A stretch of 64,000 bases of DNA. Source: Coptis chinensis (taxonomy: Eukaryota > Streptophyta > Magnoliopsida > Ranunculales > Ranunculaceae). The notes beneath the pieces were generated by a model. The model was not told the DNA's origin. It saw nothing but the letters and a program-made list of their open reading frames with translations, and ran no database searches. Position 1 is the stretch's first letter; every line of letters begins with the position of its first letter. Location of the stretch: contig CM027381.1 of NCBI GenBank assembly GCA_015680905.1, positions 19,321,501 through 19,385,500 on the forward strand, written 5' to 3'. Below, in pieces: positions 23,916-34,099 of the stretch. Made by a program: the position numbers and the translations under genes.

Positions 23916-24684
23916 CAAAAAAAAAAAAGGAAATGGAAAAAATCAACAACTGTTAAACACCAAGAAGAGAATATCTGTATGCTGAATGAAAGTCGCAAGG
24001 TTCTTAAAAAGGCGGCGTGTTTTTAAAGTGAGAGAAAAGCAAAAACACATATATAAATTTAAAAAAAAAATTAAGATGAAAATCTACAAAACTGCTATAT
24101 ATACTCCGTTACATGTGATTAAGTAGAGCAGTTCTCCTATACAAGTCAGTTCACCCAATTAAGTGGGTTCAACAAGGGTACTATAGTTCTCTTGACTACT
24201 GAGTCAGACAGACCGAACAAAACATTAATAAGGTGAAACCCAACTTTCTTACCCATAATATCTTCTAACACATTTTCAAATCCGAGTTCCAATGTTGTTT
24301 GCCACATTAAAAAAAATAAAAAACATACCAAAGTCATTGCGTTGGGCTCGAATATTACATTATTTTGAAAGTGGGACCCATTCGCAGAGTAGCAAAAAAA
24401 TTTACTACAGTAATAATAAATAAAAAAACATTTCACATGAGTCCATTTAATTACAATTACTTCTGGTGTGCATATTACTGCACTGTAATTTTTTTTAACA
24501 AAACATATATTAAGACATGCGAATATGGACATGTAATTACTTTTAAAATACTACACAAGCCTCACTATAAAATTTGGAAATATCATTTCATCATCATAAG
24601 AACTTTTTGTCGTAATAAAAAAAAGTCATTTTTCCTTTAGAAAAGATGCAAGAAGGATTTGAAAACTTAAGAGTAATTTCATTT
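22641..24684. other. Unassigned AT-rich DNA
   Basis: No supported gene. It contains a CT microsatellite (about 22710-22727) and the AT microsatellite at 23859-23912. Open frames here are short or come from the microsatellite. Confidence 0.4.
23859..23912. repeat. (AT)n microsatellite
   Basis: About 27 AT units followed by an A-run. Confidence 0.95.
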
Positions 24685-25202
24685 ATGCATACAAAAACCG
24701 AGTCAAACAACAATAAATCGTTCATGAATTCAAAGCAAACTGGTGTGAGTTATAGAGAGTGCTGAAAAATCATGCTACTTCAATTGGTGGATATGCTAAT
24801 GATGGTTGTTGTCAATATATGCATATAACTTCTCTTAGTGCAACTGTTGGGAATGAAGATTTATCACTTAAATGTGCCGCCTGTGGGTGTCATCGGAATT
24901 TTCATCGTCAAAAGGATTTTGGTTTGACTAAAATTAATCAAGATCGATTGTCAGATACACTTGGTAATCATGTGAGAGAAGAAGTTGGTATCTGTGGTGG
25001 TTCTAAGAGTATCAAAAGTAAGAGGTTTATCACAAGGTTCACAGAAGTTTAGCAAAAGAAGCTAGATGATAGAGTTTGCTAACAAATTAGGTTGGAGAAC
25101 AAAAAAGCACGATGATGTTACCATTAACCAGATTTGTTTGAGGAATGGAGTTGAGAAAAATGTTTTTAAAGTGTGGATACATAAAAACAAAAGAAGAAGG
25201 TG
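24685..25202 (+). pseudogene. ZF-HD (zinc-finger homeodomain) transcription factor pseudogene
   Basis: An intronless copy of a plant ZF-HD gene. From ATG 24685 the frame reaches SYREC (24744-24758); a missing base shifts the frame and [15 protein letters not shown] continues it. [12 protein letters not shown] (about 24873-24908) completes the ZF-HD dimerization zinc finger. The homeodomain starts [12 protein letters not shown], meets a TAG stop at 25050-25052 and a frameshift, and resumes in another frame from 25066 (MIEFANKLGWRTKKHDD, VEKNVFKVWIHKNK), ending TGA at 25200-25202. Known role of the family: DNA-binding regulators of plant development. Three lesions in about 500 bp mean no functional protein. 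The absence of introns is normal for this family. Confidence 0.85.
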
Positions 25203-26540
25203 AAGAAGAACCAACAACTAACCCTACACCTCTCATTGAAGTGGCAACATGAACATTAATACTACTATGTTGATCTCTCTCTTCTGCTCAAAAAGTTAAC
25301 TAAAACTGTTCGATTTTTTATTTATTTTTTTTTCAATTTTTTTCAAAACTTATTCATATTAAATATTACAACTCCAATTCAAAGTTACTTGATATCTAAT
25401 TCTACAGTACAGAAAAATCCCCACCATAACCATTTACTCCATAAGTTTGTCTTTTTAAGTTTATCAATAAAAAAAACATTTACGATTGAGTGTTTAGATA
25501 AACATACATAATTGGATTTTAAGAGTCGTCTTAATTTTAATTAGCTTGATTTAAGCACTTAAAACTTGATTATTCTCATAGAATTCTCAAACTTATCATG
25601 ATTTAACTCCCTTTTTCAATGTTTTATTGTTCTATTTTTTAAATCCATTTTTCTTACTTATTCAATCAAAGTTCATGATTTTACTTTGGTTTCGTTTTTT
25701 TTAATCGTTTACAATTTCTTATATTTTATACCGTGTAATACCCTATACACAAAGTTAATTTACTGTCATGATATATTGTTTACTACTTCTAACTAATGTA
25801 ATCTTTGTATAACATATGAATAAGTTATCATTCATTTTGATTGTTTTAATGCAGAAATGAAAGCAAAGGAATCAACCTCAATGATACTATTGCAAGCAAT
25901 TCTTCTGCAACAATATTTTGCTCTACCGAAAAGGTTAATAAATTGACCCTAGACTGTGTTTTTTTGCGTCTTAGAACATGTAAATCATAGTGCTCTCGAA
26001 TTGATTGATACATATTACATTCATGATATTTTCATAGAACAAAAAATACACTGAAAATTACTTATGGATTTTTCTAGATGCCTTTTGTTTTATTTTTGGT
26101 GATTAATTTGCTGCAAGGGAATGCTCCCCAATATATAATTCATACGTTGCCGATGTCAAATGCTTAGTAGAATTATCCTTCTGCTGTAACTACTGGGATG
26201 GATGTTGATGACCTCCAAAGCATAGAATATGATTGCCTTAATGTATACCTTGAAAAGCTGGTCCTGTTAACTATTCGAATCTATGGCATTCACAACCAAC
26301 AACTGGAATCGATAGTGCACAAACTGTTGTGTCAATTTTGAATTTGTTTTGTAATTTAAAAAAGCATAGTTTAGCTCACTGTCTAAGCTTTTTCAAATTT
26401 TCTATCGATTTCTCAGTTATATATGTAGACATTTATATGTTTTGCCCTTGGTCTGGAACATGCAAATAGGTATATCATAACCAAATAATAAAGAATTTGC
26501 AAATTACTTTGTTGAGATAACTTATACATCTTTTCAATAA
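25203..26540. other. Unassigned DNA with a possible exon remnant
   Basis: Mostly AT-rich. Between about 25855 and 26330 two open pieces could be exons: one ending at a GT donor near 25935, and one containing NYPSAVTTGMDVDDLQS at about 26170-26220. I cannot place them in a family. They could be remains of a plant gene or chance frames. Confidence 0.2.
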
Positions 26541-26541
26541 A

Positions 26542-26580
26542 TTAGCGTGTTTTGCGTGCATATCACGCGACTTAAAATTG
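26542..26580 (-). mobile_element. Candidate Helitron 3' end (minus strand)
   Basis: Read on the minus strand: GCGTG-ATATG-CACGC hairpin, then AAAACACG, then CTAA, followed by T. A short GC-rich hairpin about 10 bases before a CTRR end with a T next to it fits Helitron 3' termini. I could not identify the 5' TC end, so this is tentative. Confidence 0.3.
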
Positions 26581-26818
26581 GATCATGGAATTCGCCTACT
26601 CTTTTTACTTTACAATTCAAATTTTCCTTGAGACCCCACCTACACTTCTAGCTCTCCATTCAAAAAAATTATAGAGACCCCACCATTTTAATAATGTCTT
26701 CATATTTTAATATTTCTTTGCCACTATAAAAAAACGCACCCTTTTATTTTTCTTCAAACAATAATTATGTTCCTTATCCATTCTCATCAGTCTTCATCAT
26801 AACAAACATTACTTCTCA

Positions 26819-27223
26819 ATGACCTCTAACAGGCAGATACTCCCTGTCTCACCTCCAGTCCAAATAGATTACTTCGCTGAAGATGTCCTAAAAAACCCAA
26901 TCGACCCCATGGAGGGTATCCATATTCTTCACCGGAGTATAAAATCAATGTATGCACGTCAAGGGTTTATTCATGCACAGTCAATAGACTTACAACGACG
27001 TCTGATAGTGTTTGACGAAGAACATGAACATTTTTTGGAGAACTACTCACAGTTCTTAGAGAACCATGCGCAGATTTTGGAGAGCCAAACAAAAATTTTC
27101 GAGCACCAAGGAGACATTCAACAACAAATTCTCCAACATATAGATCAGCTGAACACTATTGTCAAAACTTTGGTTCCACATCCTCCCCCATTATCATCGT
27201 CCACCTGGCCTTTCATCATCTAA
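26819..27223 (+). CDS. Small ORF related to the C-terminal half of retrotransposon ORFa
   Basis: An intact 134-codon frame. Residues 29-90 (NPIDPMEGIHILHRSIKSMY, then FLENYSQFLENHAQILESQT) align with ORFa2 of element C (NPMEGLHLIHQGLMTLY, then HSHNQFLANHNLIMEN). Heptad-like spacing predicts a coiled coil, then a proline-rich end (PHPPPLSSS). A TATA-like CACTATAAAAAAACG lies about 95 bp upstream at 26720-26735 and an A-rich context precedes the ATG. Unlike every other ORFa copy here it has no stops, but it lacks the N-terminal domain. It could be a captured, possibly expressed fragment, or a young truncated relic. Confidence 0.5.
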   Translation: MTSNRQILPVSPPVQIDYFAEDVLKNPIDPMEGIHILHRSIKSMYARQGFIHAQSIDLQRRLIVFDEEHEHFLENYSQFLENHAQILESQTKIFEHQGDIQQQILQHIDQLNTIVKTLVPHPPPLSSSTWPFII

Positions 27224-27579
27224 TTATAACTCAAATTAAAAGTCTCCAGTTGTTTTTTATAAGATTGTTATTGATGTGTAATATTGATGTTATGCCACAT
27301 CTTTGTTGTATACATTTATGTTTTGAAATATTGTATGTAATCTATATATGTCAGAACCAAACAAAAACTTTTATTTAGCACTTACGTTGCCCTTAAAGAA
27401 ACACATATAGCACTGACATCACCCCTTACACACATAAATCCTCACATAGGATAGTCAAAAACACAACAACACTCATTACCACAAACATCACAACCGACGA
27501 CAAGTGTGATCTTCTTTTCATTAGGCAGCATTGGTTGGTTGCAAGAAGTAAACCGCATCTCCTTACTGTAACATCCAAC
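27224..27579. other. Unassigned flank of element C
   Basis: No gene seen. It ends CCAAC immediately before the LTR of C; this would be the 5-bp target duplication, but its partner is lost because C is truncated at the other end. Confidence 0.4.
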
Positions 27580-27667
27580 TGATAATTAGTCCTTTAGGGT
27601 TTTGTCTTTTGAATCCAAAGTTCATAAAATGTCCAATTAGTCAAGTTACCTTGCTCACGTGGGTTGG
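27580..27667 (-). repeat. LTR of element C, end fragment (split by E)
   Basis: Starts TGATAATTAG on the plus strand, which is the end of the minus-strand LTR. Element E interrupts it after GTTGG (27663-27667); it resumes at 44922. Total LTR length without E is about 1625 bp. Confidence 0.7.
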
Positions 27668-29017
27668 TGATAGGAGCCCAAAACTTTAGTTTTAACCCCT
27701 TAATAATATTACATTTAGACCAATTATCTGTATAATAAATAAGAGTTAGTATTGTTTACGTGTTTTTGTGTATTTCAGGTATTGGAGTCAAATATGTAAA
27801 GAAATATGTCACTTTTGCAAGATAAATGAGCAAAGGTTGGTTGCTCAGAAGTTCTATGGTTAAAGCCCAAGTTTCAAGGAGAAAAAGTTTTTTTAAAGCC
27901 CAGTCAATGCTGAAAAGTCAAAGTCAACATGGGCATAAATAGAGCAGAAAAGTCAACAGAACTTCCGCAGGTCGTATCTTTGGACTCAGACCTCGGAATT
28001 GGGCCTACTATATGTGAAAAGGACCGGCTCGAAAAAAGATTTCTAATGGTCTAAGCCTTGATCCAATCAAAGAAGTAAACGTGGAAGAAAAGATAGTTGC
28101 AGTAATTTTCAGTAGAGAAACCCTTTTTGAACTTAAATAATTAGGTTTTGGGCTTGATTTAATGGCCTAAAACAAAGCTCCAAAGCCTATGCACGAAATT
28201 GTAAACCTAGCCCTCTTCTATATAAAAAGGACTAAGGCATAACTCTATATACTTAGTTTTTAATTCTTAGATTCTTTCCCATTAATTAGAACTGTCTTAA
28301 TTAAATTATTTTTTTCTCTCTCTCTTTAGTATAACGTAATTATTGTTTCTAAACCCTAGCCTCCATTAATAAAACCAAGTTATTATTATTATATTCATTA
28401 TGTCTTATTCTTCTTCTATTAATGATAGTCTAAAAAATCTTAGCTAAACCTCAGTTAGAGGCGTTTCACGAAGCTTTGATGAAGACTTGGTGTGTTAGTT
28501 AGAATTATTGCTTATTTAAGAGTTTCAATCTAGAGGTTAGTTTATTCACCATAAGAATGGGCTAAATTTCCTCTCATGCTAATTATTATTTGGTTAGAGA
28601 TGCCATAAATAGTTAGGGATCAAATACTTAATCTTTATTGGTTAGAGTTGCAATAATCTACACTAGCATATTAGGAATTTATCTAGGTGAATATCAAATC
28701 CCCCTAATCCCTTCTTCCCATTTAAAATCTTGGTAGTAAATTGCCTTAGTATAAACTAGGCTATTAAATCTTTGTAATTAGTTATTTTTATCATAATAGT
28801 AAAATTACAATCCATTGCACTCATTGATATATGTAGAATTGTTAAAACTATTGAAATTGTTACATTTAAACAACTAGGAGTGGAACGAAATCTTTACTCC
28901 ACCATATTGCATGATAAACGAGAGTAGAAACTTTGATCTAATTGTAGAATAATTTAGTTTACTTATTCTTAACATAATTAGTTAGGATTAGGTAAAAAGC
29001 TTATTTTACGATTATTA
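27668..29017 (+). repeat. 5' LTR of element E
   Basis: 1350 bp, TGATAGGAGCC at the start and TTTACGATTATTA at the end (CA mutated to TA). TATA box CTATATAAAAAGG at 28219-28230. A CT-rich tract lies near 28313-28327. Confidence 0.92.
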
Positions 29018-29019
29018 AA

Positions 29020-29035
29020 TGGTGCCACTGCCACC
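29020..29035 (+). promoter_or_regulatory. Primer binding site, tRNA-Asp-like
   Basis: TGGTGCCACTGCCACC starts two bases after the LTR. It matches the complement of the plant tRNA-Asp 3' end except at a few positions, most of which fit CpG decay. A tRNA-Asp primer is usual for Athila elements. Confidence 0.7.
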
Positions 29036-29732
29036 TTAGTATTGTTTAGATTAGTTTCCCTTCGTTTTTCCATTTTACGTAACCCAATACACCCACCCAC
29101 CCATTGTTTGGTTCTAACTGTGTTTGTGTTTTTCAGAAAAATAGAAAATTGCTTTTGGAAGTCTACTGGAAATTTTCGGAATTGTACTCAGGAGTGCGCC
29201 CGCGCCCTATTTACAGTCAATCTGAGCACGCCCGCACCTATCTTCTAAAAATAGAAAAATTGCTCCTGGAAGTCTACTGGAATTCTCCGGATTTGTGCAC
29301 TCTGAGCATGCTCGCACCTTTTTTACACTAATACTAAGCATTGCATTAACGCTTTGTTGCCATATATTTGAAGCGCGCTTCATAGAGAAAGATCAATTTC
29401 GGGGTTTATTCTGAGACTCTCCTTTTGTTCAAATTATTTTATATTTAGTGTTTCCAACTTCTTAAATACACTGGGATTGCTTATACAAGACGCTATTCAT
29501 ACGCGAAGCAAGGAGGCATTCAGGTACTCTTTCTTTCACTTCTTGTCTCTTCTGTCAGAGGAGTTTTCATTCTAGCATATCAGGGTTGTTTGATTGTCGT
29601 TAGTGGTTTGTTTCATATTGGCCTTAGCCTTGCATTAGATTAAGGTCTGGTAAGAGTAAACCATCTTTTGTTAGCTATCGTAAACGTCAACGCACATGCC
29701 TATCTAGAATACCACACACTACACCTGCAACA
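29036..29732 (+). other. Element E gag leader with GC-rich repeats
   Basis: Noncoding 5' leader. It contains an imperfect tandem duplication of about 110 bp (GGAAGTCTACTGGAA recurs at about 29157 and 29268). GC-rich motifs lie at 29192-29207 (GAGTGCGCCCGCGCCC), 29224-29238 (GAGCACGCCCGCACC) and about 29303-29318. Splice-like CAG/GTACTC near 29520 and TCTGTCAG near 29558 could bound a small leader intron; this is speculative. Confidence 0.55.
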
Positions 29733-31202
29733 ATGGGTGAAGAAGCAGAGACTCCTCTCTCTGATTTTTACAAGGCCCTAACAGATGGGCCTAAGTCATG
29801 CATTGTTCTTGTAGACCCAGTAGGGGCTTTTCGAATTCCCTCAAATATATTTAATTTGTTACCAGTTTTTCATGGTTTAGACCATGAAAAACCTTATCAG
29901 CATATGCGTAGGATAGAACAAGTTCTCACGACATTCCATTGTCCTAACATATGTTCTGAGCAAATTAAACTGATGGTGTTTCCTTTCACCCTAGCCGATA
30001 AGGCGGCGTCTTGGTTAACTGCCTAAGCGCCTAATTCTGTGGACTCATGGGCCAAACTTGTTCAATTGTTCATGGAACAGTTTTATCCACCACTGAAGAT
30101 AGATGAAATGCTTCAAAAGATTCATTTCTTCTGCCAGAATCCTCATGAATTCTTTTCAGAGGCCTGGAATCGTTTCACTGATCTTCTCAACGAGTGTCAG
30201 CATCATAACCTTGTGAAAGACATGATTGTTCGTGCCTTTTTCAAATGGCTTTTACAATATCATAAAGAGGTTCTTGATATAATGAATGGGGGTAGTTTCC
30301 TTAGTAAAGGAGCCTCAGAGGCTTATAGGTTTCTAGAATATCAATCTAAGCGTAATAATAACTAGGGGGGGGGGGGTAATGACATCCCCCGTTTTGCTAA
30401 TTCTTCTTCTACAGTTAAGGCTGTTAGTATGTTTGAGGTTAAATCTGATCTTGTGCTTAGAACTTTAATCGAATCCCTCACAAAAAAGGTAGAAGCCATT
30501 TCTGTTCAACATAAGCCTACTCCTGTCATGAACGTAAACTCTATTCCATGTAATTTCTATTTGAGTATGGGGCATCCCGACTCCTATTATCCTCTCATTT
30601 ATGAACAACAAACTGCACAACAAGATAATGTTTACTCCATCAATAGCCAACCTAACACACCTTGGAGATAACACCCCAACTTTGGTTGGCGAAATAATCA
30701 ACAAGTTACACCTCTAGGGTTTAATAATCAAAATGTTAGGCCAGCAAACAATTACAACCAAGCTCCACCACGACAAGGACAAGGACAAAGTAATTCTAAT
30801 AATTATAATACTAATAGAGGTATCGTTCTGGTTAATAATAAATATCACAACCCACCCGTTAATAATCAACGGGAGATAGTTCCTGTCACAGCACCTGTGG
30901 CATCTACACTGTCACAACCAGATCATTTCAACACCTTCATGCAAACTCAACAACAGATTTTACAATCAATACAACAATCATTACATCAGTTAACTCAAGA
31001 AAAAGCCCAACTTAAAGGTGTATTTCCAGGTCAAGCTATACCTAATCCTAAAATGCCAAACACAGCCTTTGAAGTAACCAGTAATACTAGTAAAGAAAAT
31101 TTAAATGTAGGTGAGTTAAATGCCATCACTACTCTCCGTTCTGGCAGAGTGGTCGATAACACCATAGCTATGCCCATAGATACACCCGCCAGTGGTCAGT
31201 GA
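29733..31202 (+). pseudogene. gag: Element E gag
   Basis: Capsid polyprotein of an Athila-type element in a single frame of about 490 codons, broken by stops at 30024, 30363 and 30669. Residues 1-210 hold the retrotransposon gag domain (LPVFHGLDHEKPYQHMRR, LMVFPFTLADKAASWL, FYPPLKIDEM). A zinc-knuckle remnant at 30549-30594 reads C-N-F-Y-L-S-M-G-H then Y-Y-P: the second and last cysteines are tyrosines. A Q/N-rich segment follows, then LRSGRVVD near the end. The start is the first ATG after the leader. The frame ends at TGA just where the pol frame takes over; related elements usually have gag-pol in one frame, so I infer an indel near 31190. Confidence 0.88.
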
Positions 31203-32528
31203 AAATGAAAATTTACTAGATACCAAAATAGAAATTGAAGATCCTACCCCTGTAGAGGTACTAGTTAAACCACAACCTAAGAAAAAAACGGCTAAGGTTA
31301 AAAATCTTATTGATCCATATGATAAATAAAGAGAGAAACCACTGTTTCCCCAGAGACTAGCCATGTTAAAAAAGAATACAAATTATGATGAGATTAGGGA
31401 AGTTTTTAAAAATCTAACAATAAACCTACCTTTTCTTAAAGCTATTAAAAAATTACCACAACATGCTAAGTTTCTAAAAGAGTTGTGCACTACTAGGCGG
31501 AAAACAAATATACCAAAAGATGCCTTTTTGAAAGAATAATTTCCCATGTCACTTGAACACAATGAAATTGTTAAGTACAAGGACCCTGGTTGTCCTACTG
31601 TACAATACACTATAGGGGATACTCATACGACGACTGTGCTATTAGACTTGGGGATGAGTGTTAACTTACTCCCTTATTATCTATATAAACAAATAGGTTT
31701 AAAAGAGATGCAACCAACTAAAATGATGTTGCAATTAACTGATCGTTCTATTAAGTATCCTAAGGGTGTTGTTGAAAATGTGTTAGTTAAAGTTCAAGAT
31801 TTTTACTACCCAGCCGACTTCATTATCCTCGACACAGAAGTCACTAACAACTCTGTTCCTGTCATTTTAGGGCATCTGTTCTTAGCAACTACCAACGCGT
31901 TCATAAACTGCCGCGATGGTTCGATGTCCATGTATTTTGGCTATCTTTCTATTGAGGTAAATGTTTTCAAAATGATATAACAGTTACCCGATACGACTAT
32001 CGATGGAGAAGTTAGCATGATCGAGAGATTAGCTCAAGATTATTTCAATAACACGTTTCCAGAGAATCAGATGCACCAATTATTTTCCTTCGAAAGTTTC
32101 GACTTCGACGACGACTCCTACTTAGAGGAAGTCAATGCTCTTTTCGAGTATACTCCTATCTTAGTTCCTTCTGTAGCTCCATCTTCCAAGTTTGAAGACC
32201 TCTTACCTAAACAAGTCTTCACTACTCAAGATGAGGACCCTTCGAAAGCCTTTTTACCCATTCCTCCCACCCATGTGCTTAAACCTCTTCCTGCTGAGTT
32301 GAAATATATCCAGCTTGATCCATATGGTAGTCATCCGATGATCATATCTTCTCACATATCTGCTGATAAAGAGGCACATTTGATTAGGGTGATTAGGGAA
32401 CATCGTTCCACGATTGGTTGGTCCCTCGACGACATTAAGGGGATTGACCCTAGTGTATGCACACATTGCATACATTTGGAGGATAATGCGAAGACTTCAC
32501 GCGAACCTCAGTGTTGCTTAAACCTTTC
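31203..32528 (+). pseudogene. pol: Element E pol, first part: protease and start of reverse transcriptase
   Basis: Frame +1 relative to gag. A linker (PQPKKKTAK, then LPFLKAIKKLPQHAKFLK) leads to an aspartic protease with active site LLDLGMSVNLLP (Asp codon 31645-31647) and a C-terminal ILGHLFLATTNAFI. A spacer from 32017 (PENQMHQ, VNALFEYTPIL) leads into the reverse transcriptase N-terminus. Stops at about 31327, 31540 and 31978. A solo LTR interrupts the gene after 32528; the frame after it (frame 2) agrees with insertion of 1571 bp plus a 5-bp duplication. Confidence 0.88.
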
Positions 32529-34099
32529 TGATAAATCATAAAAAGATAAAGTTTACCTACGAAATGGACAATAAAACTCAAAACATAAGTAAACTAAAAC
32601 TTATATTACGTGGCTAAATTTATCAAAGATTGTTCTACTCTCGATATATTGAACAGATATAGTGGAGTAGGAAGTTTGTTCCACTCCTAGTCCTTCCACA
32701 TGCTGTGTTTTCTAGTCTAATTACTCTACTCTAAGTCTAATGAGAGATTTACGAAATGATAACTAGACTACGATGTAACTACCCACAAGATGCAACTAGT
32801 CGACTATTTAAACAACTATGGGAATACTACGTCGATTCTATGATAAGGAGTTAGAGGGGGATTGATTCCACCTTAGCTCAACTTAATCCACTAACGATGA
32901 ATCGTCGTAATCCGAATTGAACTGCTTCGCAGAACAATCTGGTTATTCCTAATCCCTAATTACACATGGCATTTCTACCAATTCATAACTAGCATGTGAA
33001 CGATTACACCCATTCTCATGGTGAACTAATCATTTCTAGAGTGGAAAGAAAATTATGACGACTCTACGATAATCGGAATCAAGCTTTCATCAAGGCTTCT
33101 CAACCCCCTCTAATGGAGGTTTAGCCGAGAATCATCACGCTATCATTCCAAATCAAATTCGAACAAGACATGATATAAAGATTGAAACTTTGCTTATTTA
33201 AACTCAAATGGAAACTACTCATGCAAAAATCTATTCAATCTAATAAAGACAAATAATTGAATCTAAGAATTGAACTAAATAAGTAAATGGAAAATGAAAC
33301 TAGATTACCAAGAACACTATTTTATTAATCTAATGAATAATAAAACAATGATTCAAATACTAAATTAATAATCTACTTTGTTCTAAAGTAATTAATTAAA
33401 CATGAAACTAGATCTAAAATAAGATATGAAAAACTAATTAATTAACTAATTGAAATTCTAAAACTAAGTTCTAAAACTAATTAATGGAAGCTAACTAATC
33501 CAATTTTTAATCTAGGTCTAACTATCTACCTCTACAAAGAATCAAACTTTTGTTTTTATACTTTCAGATCCAAAAATCGTGCATGGGCTTGGAGCCATGT
33601 TTTGGGCCAGAAAATCGGGCCCAAAACCCAATTCTTTCAATCCGAAAAGGGTTATTCAGCTAGATTTGGCTTCAATAGACTTTTCATCCACTTCTGCTCC
33701 TCTGATTGGGTAAAGGCTTAGACCATTGGAAAACTCTTTCCGAGCCGGTCGTTTTGACATAAGGTAGGCCCAATTCTGAGATCTGAGTCCAAAGATACGG
33801 CCTTCGGAAGTTTTGCTGACTTTGTGTGCTGTTTCTGCCCGCGTCGACTTTTCAGCTTTTGACCGGGCTTTACAAAGGCTTTGTCTTCTTGAATCTTGGC
33901 CTTTAATCATGGAACTCCTTAACAACCGACCTTTGCTCCTTTATCTCGCTAAAATGGCACATTTCTGCACATCATGGACTTTGAAGCCTGAAATGCATAA
34001 AAAACACGTAATCAGTATTAACTCTTAATTATTACTCACATAATTGGTCTAAAAGTATGATGGTTAAAGGGTTAAAACTACAGTTTTGGGCTCTTATCA
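32529..34099 (-). repeat. Solo LTR (A-type) inserted in E pol
   Basis: Minus-strand LTR of 1571 bp: read on its own strand it starts TGATAAGAGCCC (at 34099) and ends TTTATCA (at 32529), as in the LTR of A. It is flanked by CTTTC (32524-32528) and ACTTC (34100-34104), a duplication with one mismatch. It has a TATA-like GTATAAAAAC on the minus strand near 33552-33561. No internal sequence, so a product of LTR-LTR recombination. It is about 190 bp longer than the LTR of A. Confidence 0.85.

Noticed and set aside
23755..23998. Two minus-strand frames with long YIYIYI runs
   Set aside because: Translation of the AT microsatellite.
24146..24532. 128-codon minus-strand frame
   Set aside because: No domain recognised, crosses AT-rich intron-like sequence and no second feature supports it.
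33656..34028. Two frames in the solo LTR
   Set aside because: Equivalent LTR segments elsewhere have stops; no domain.
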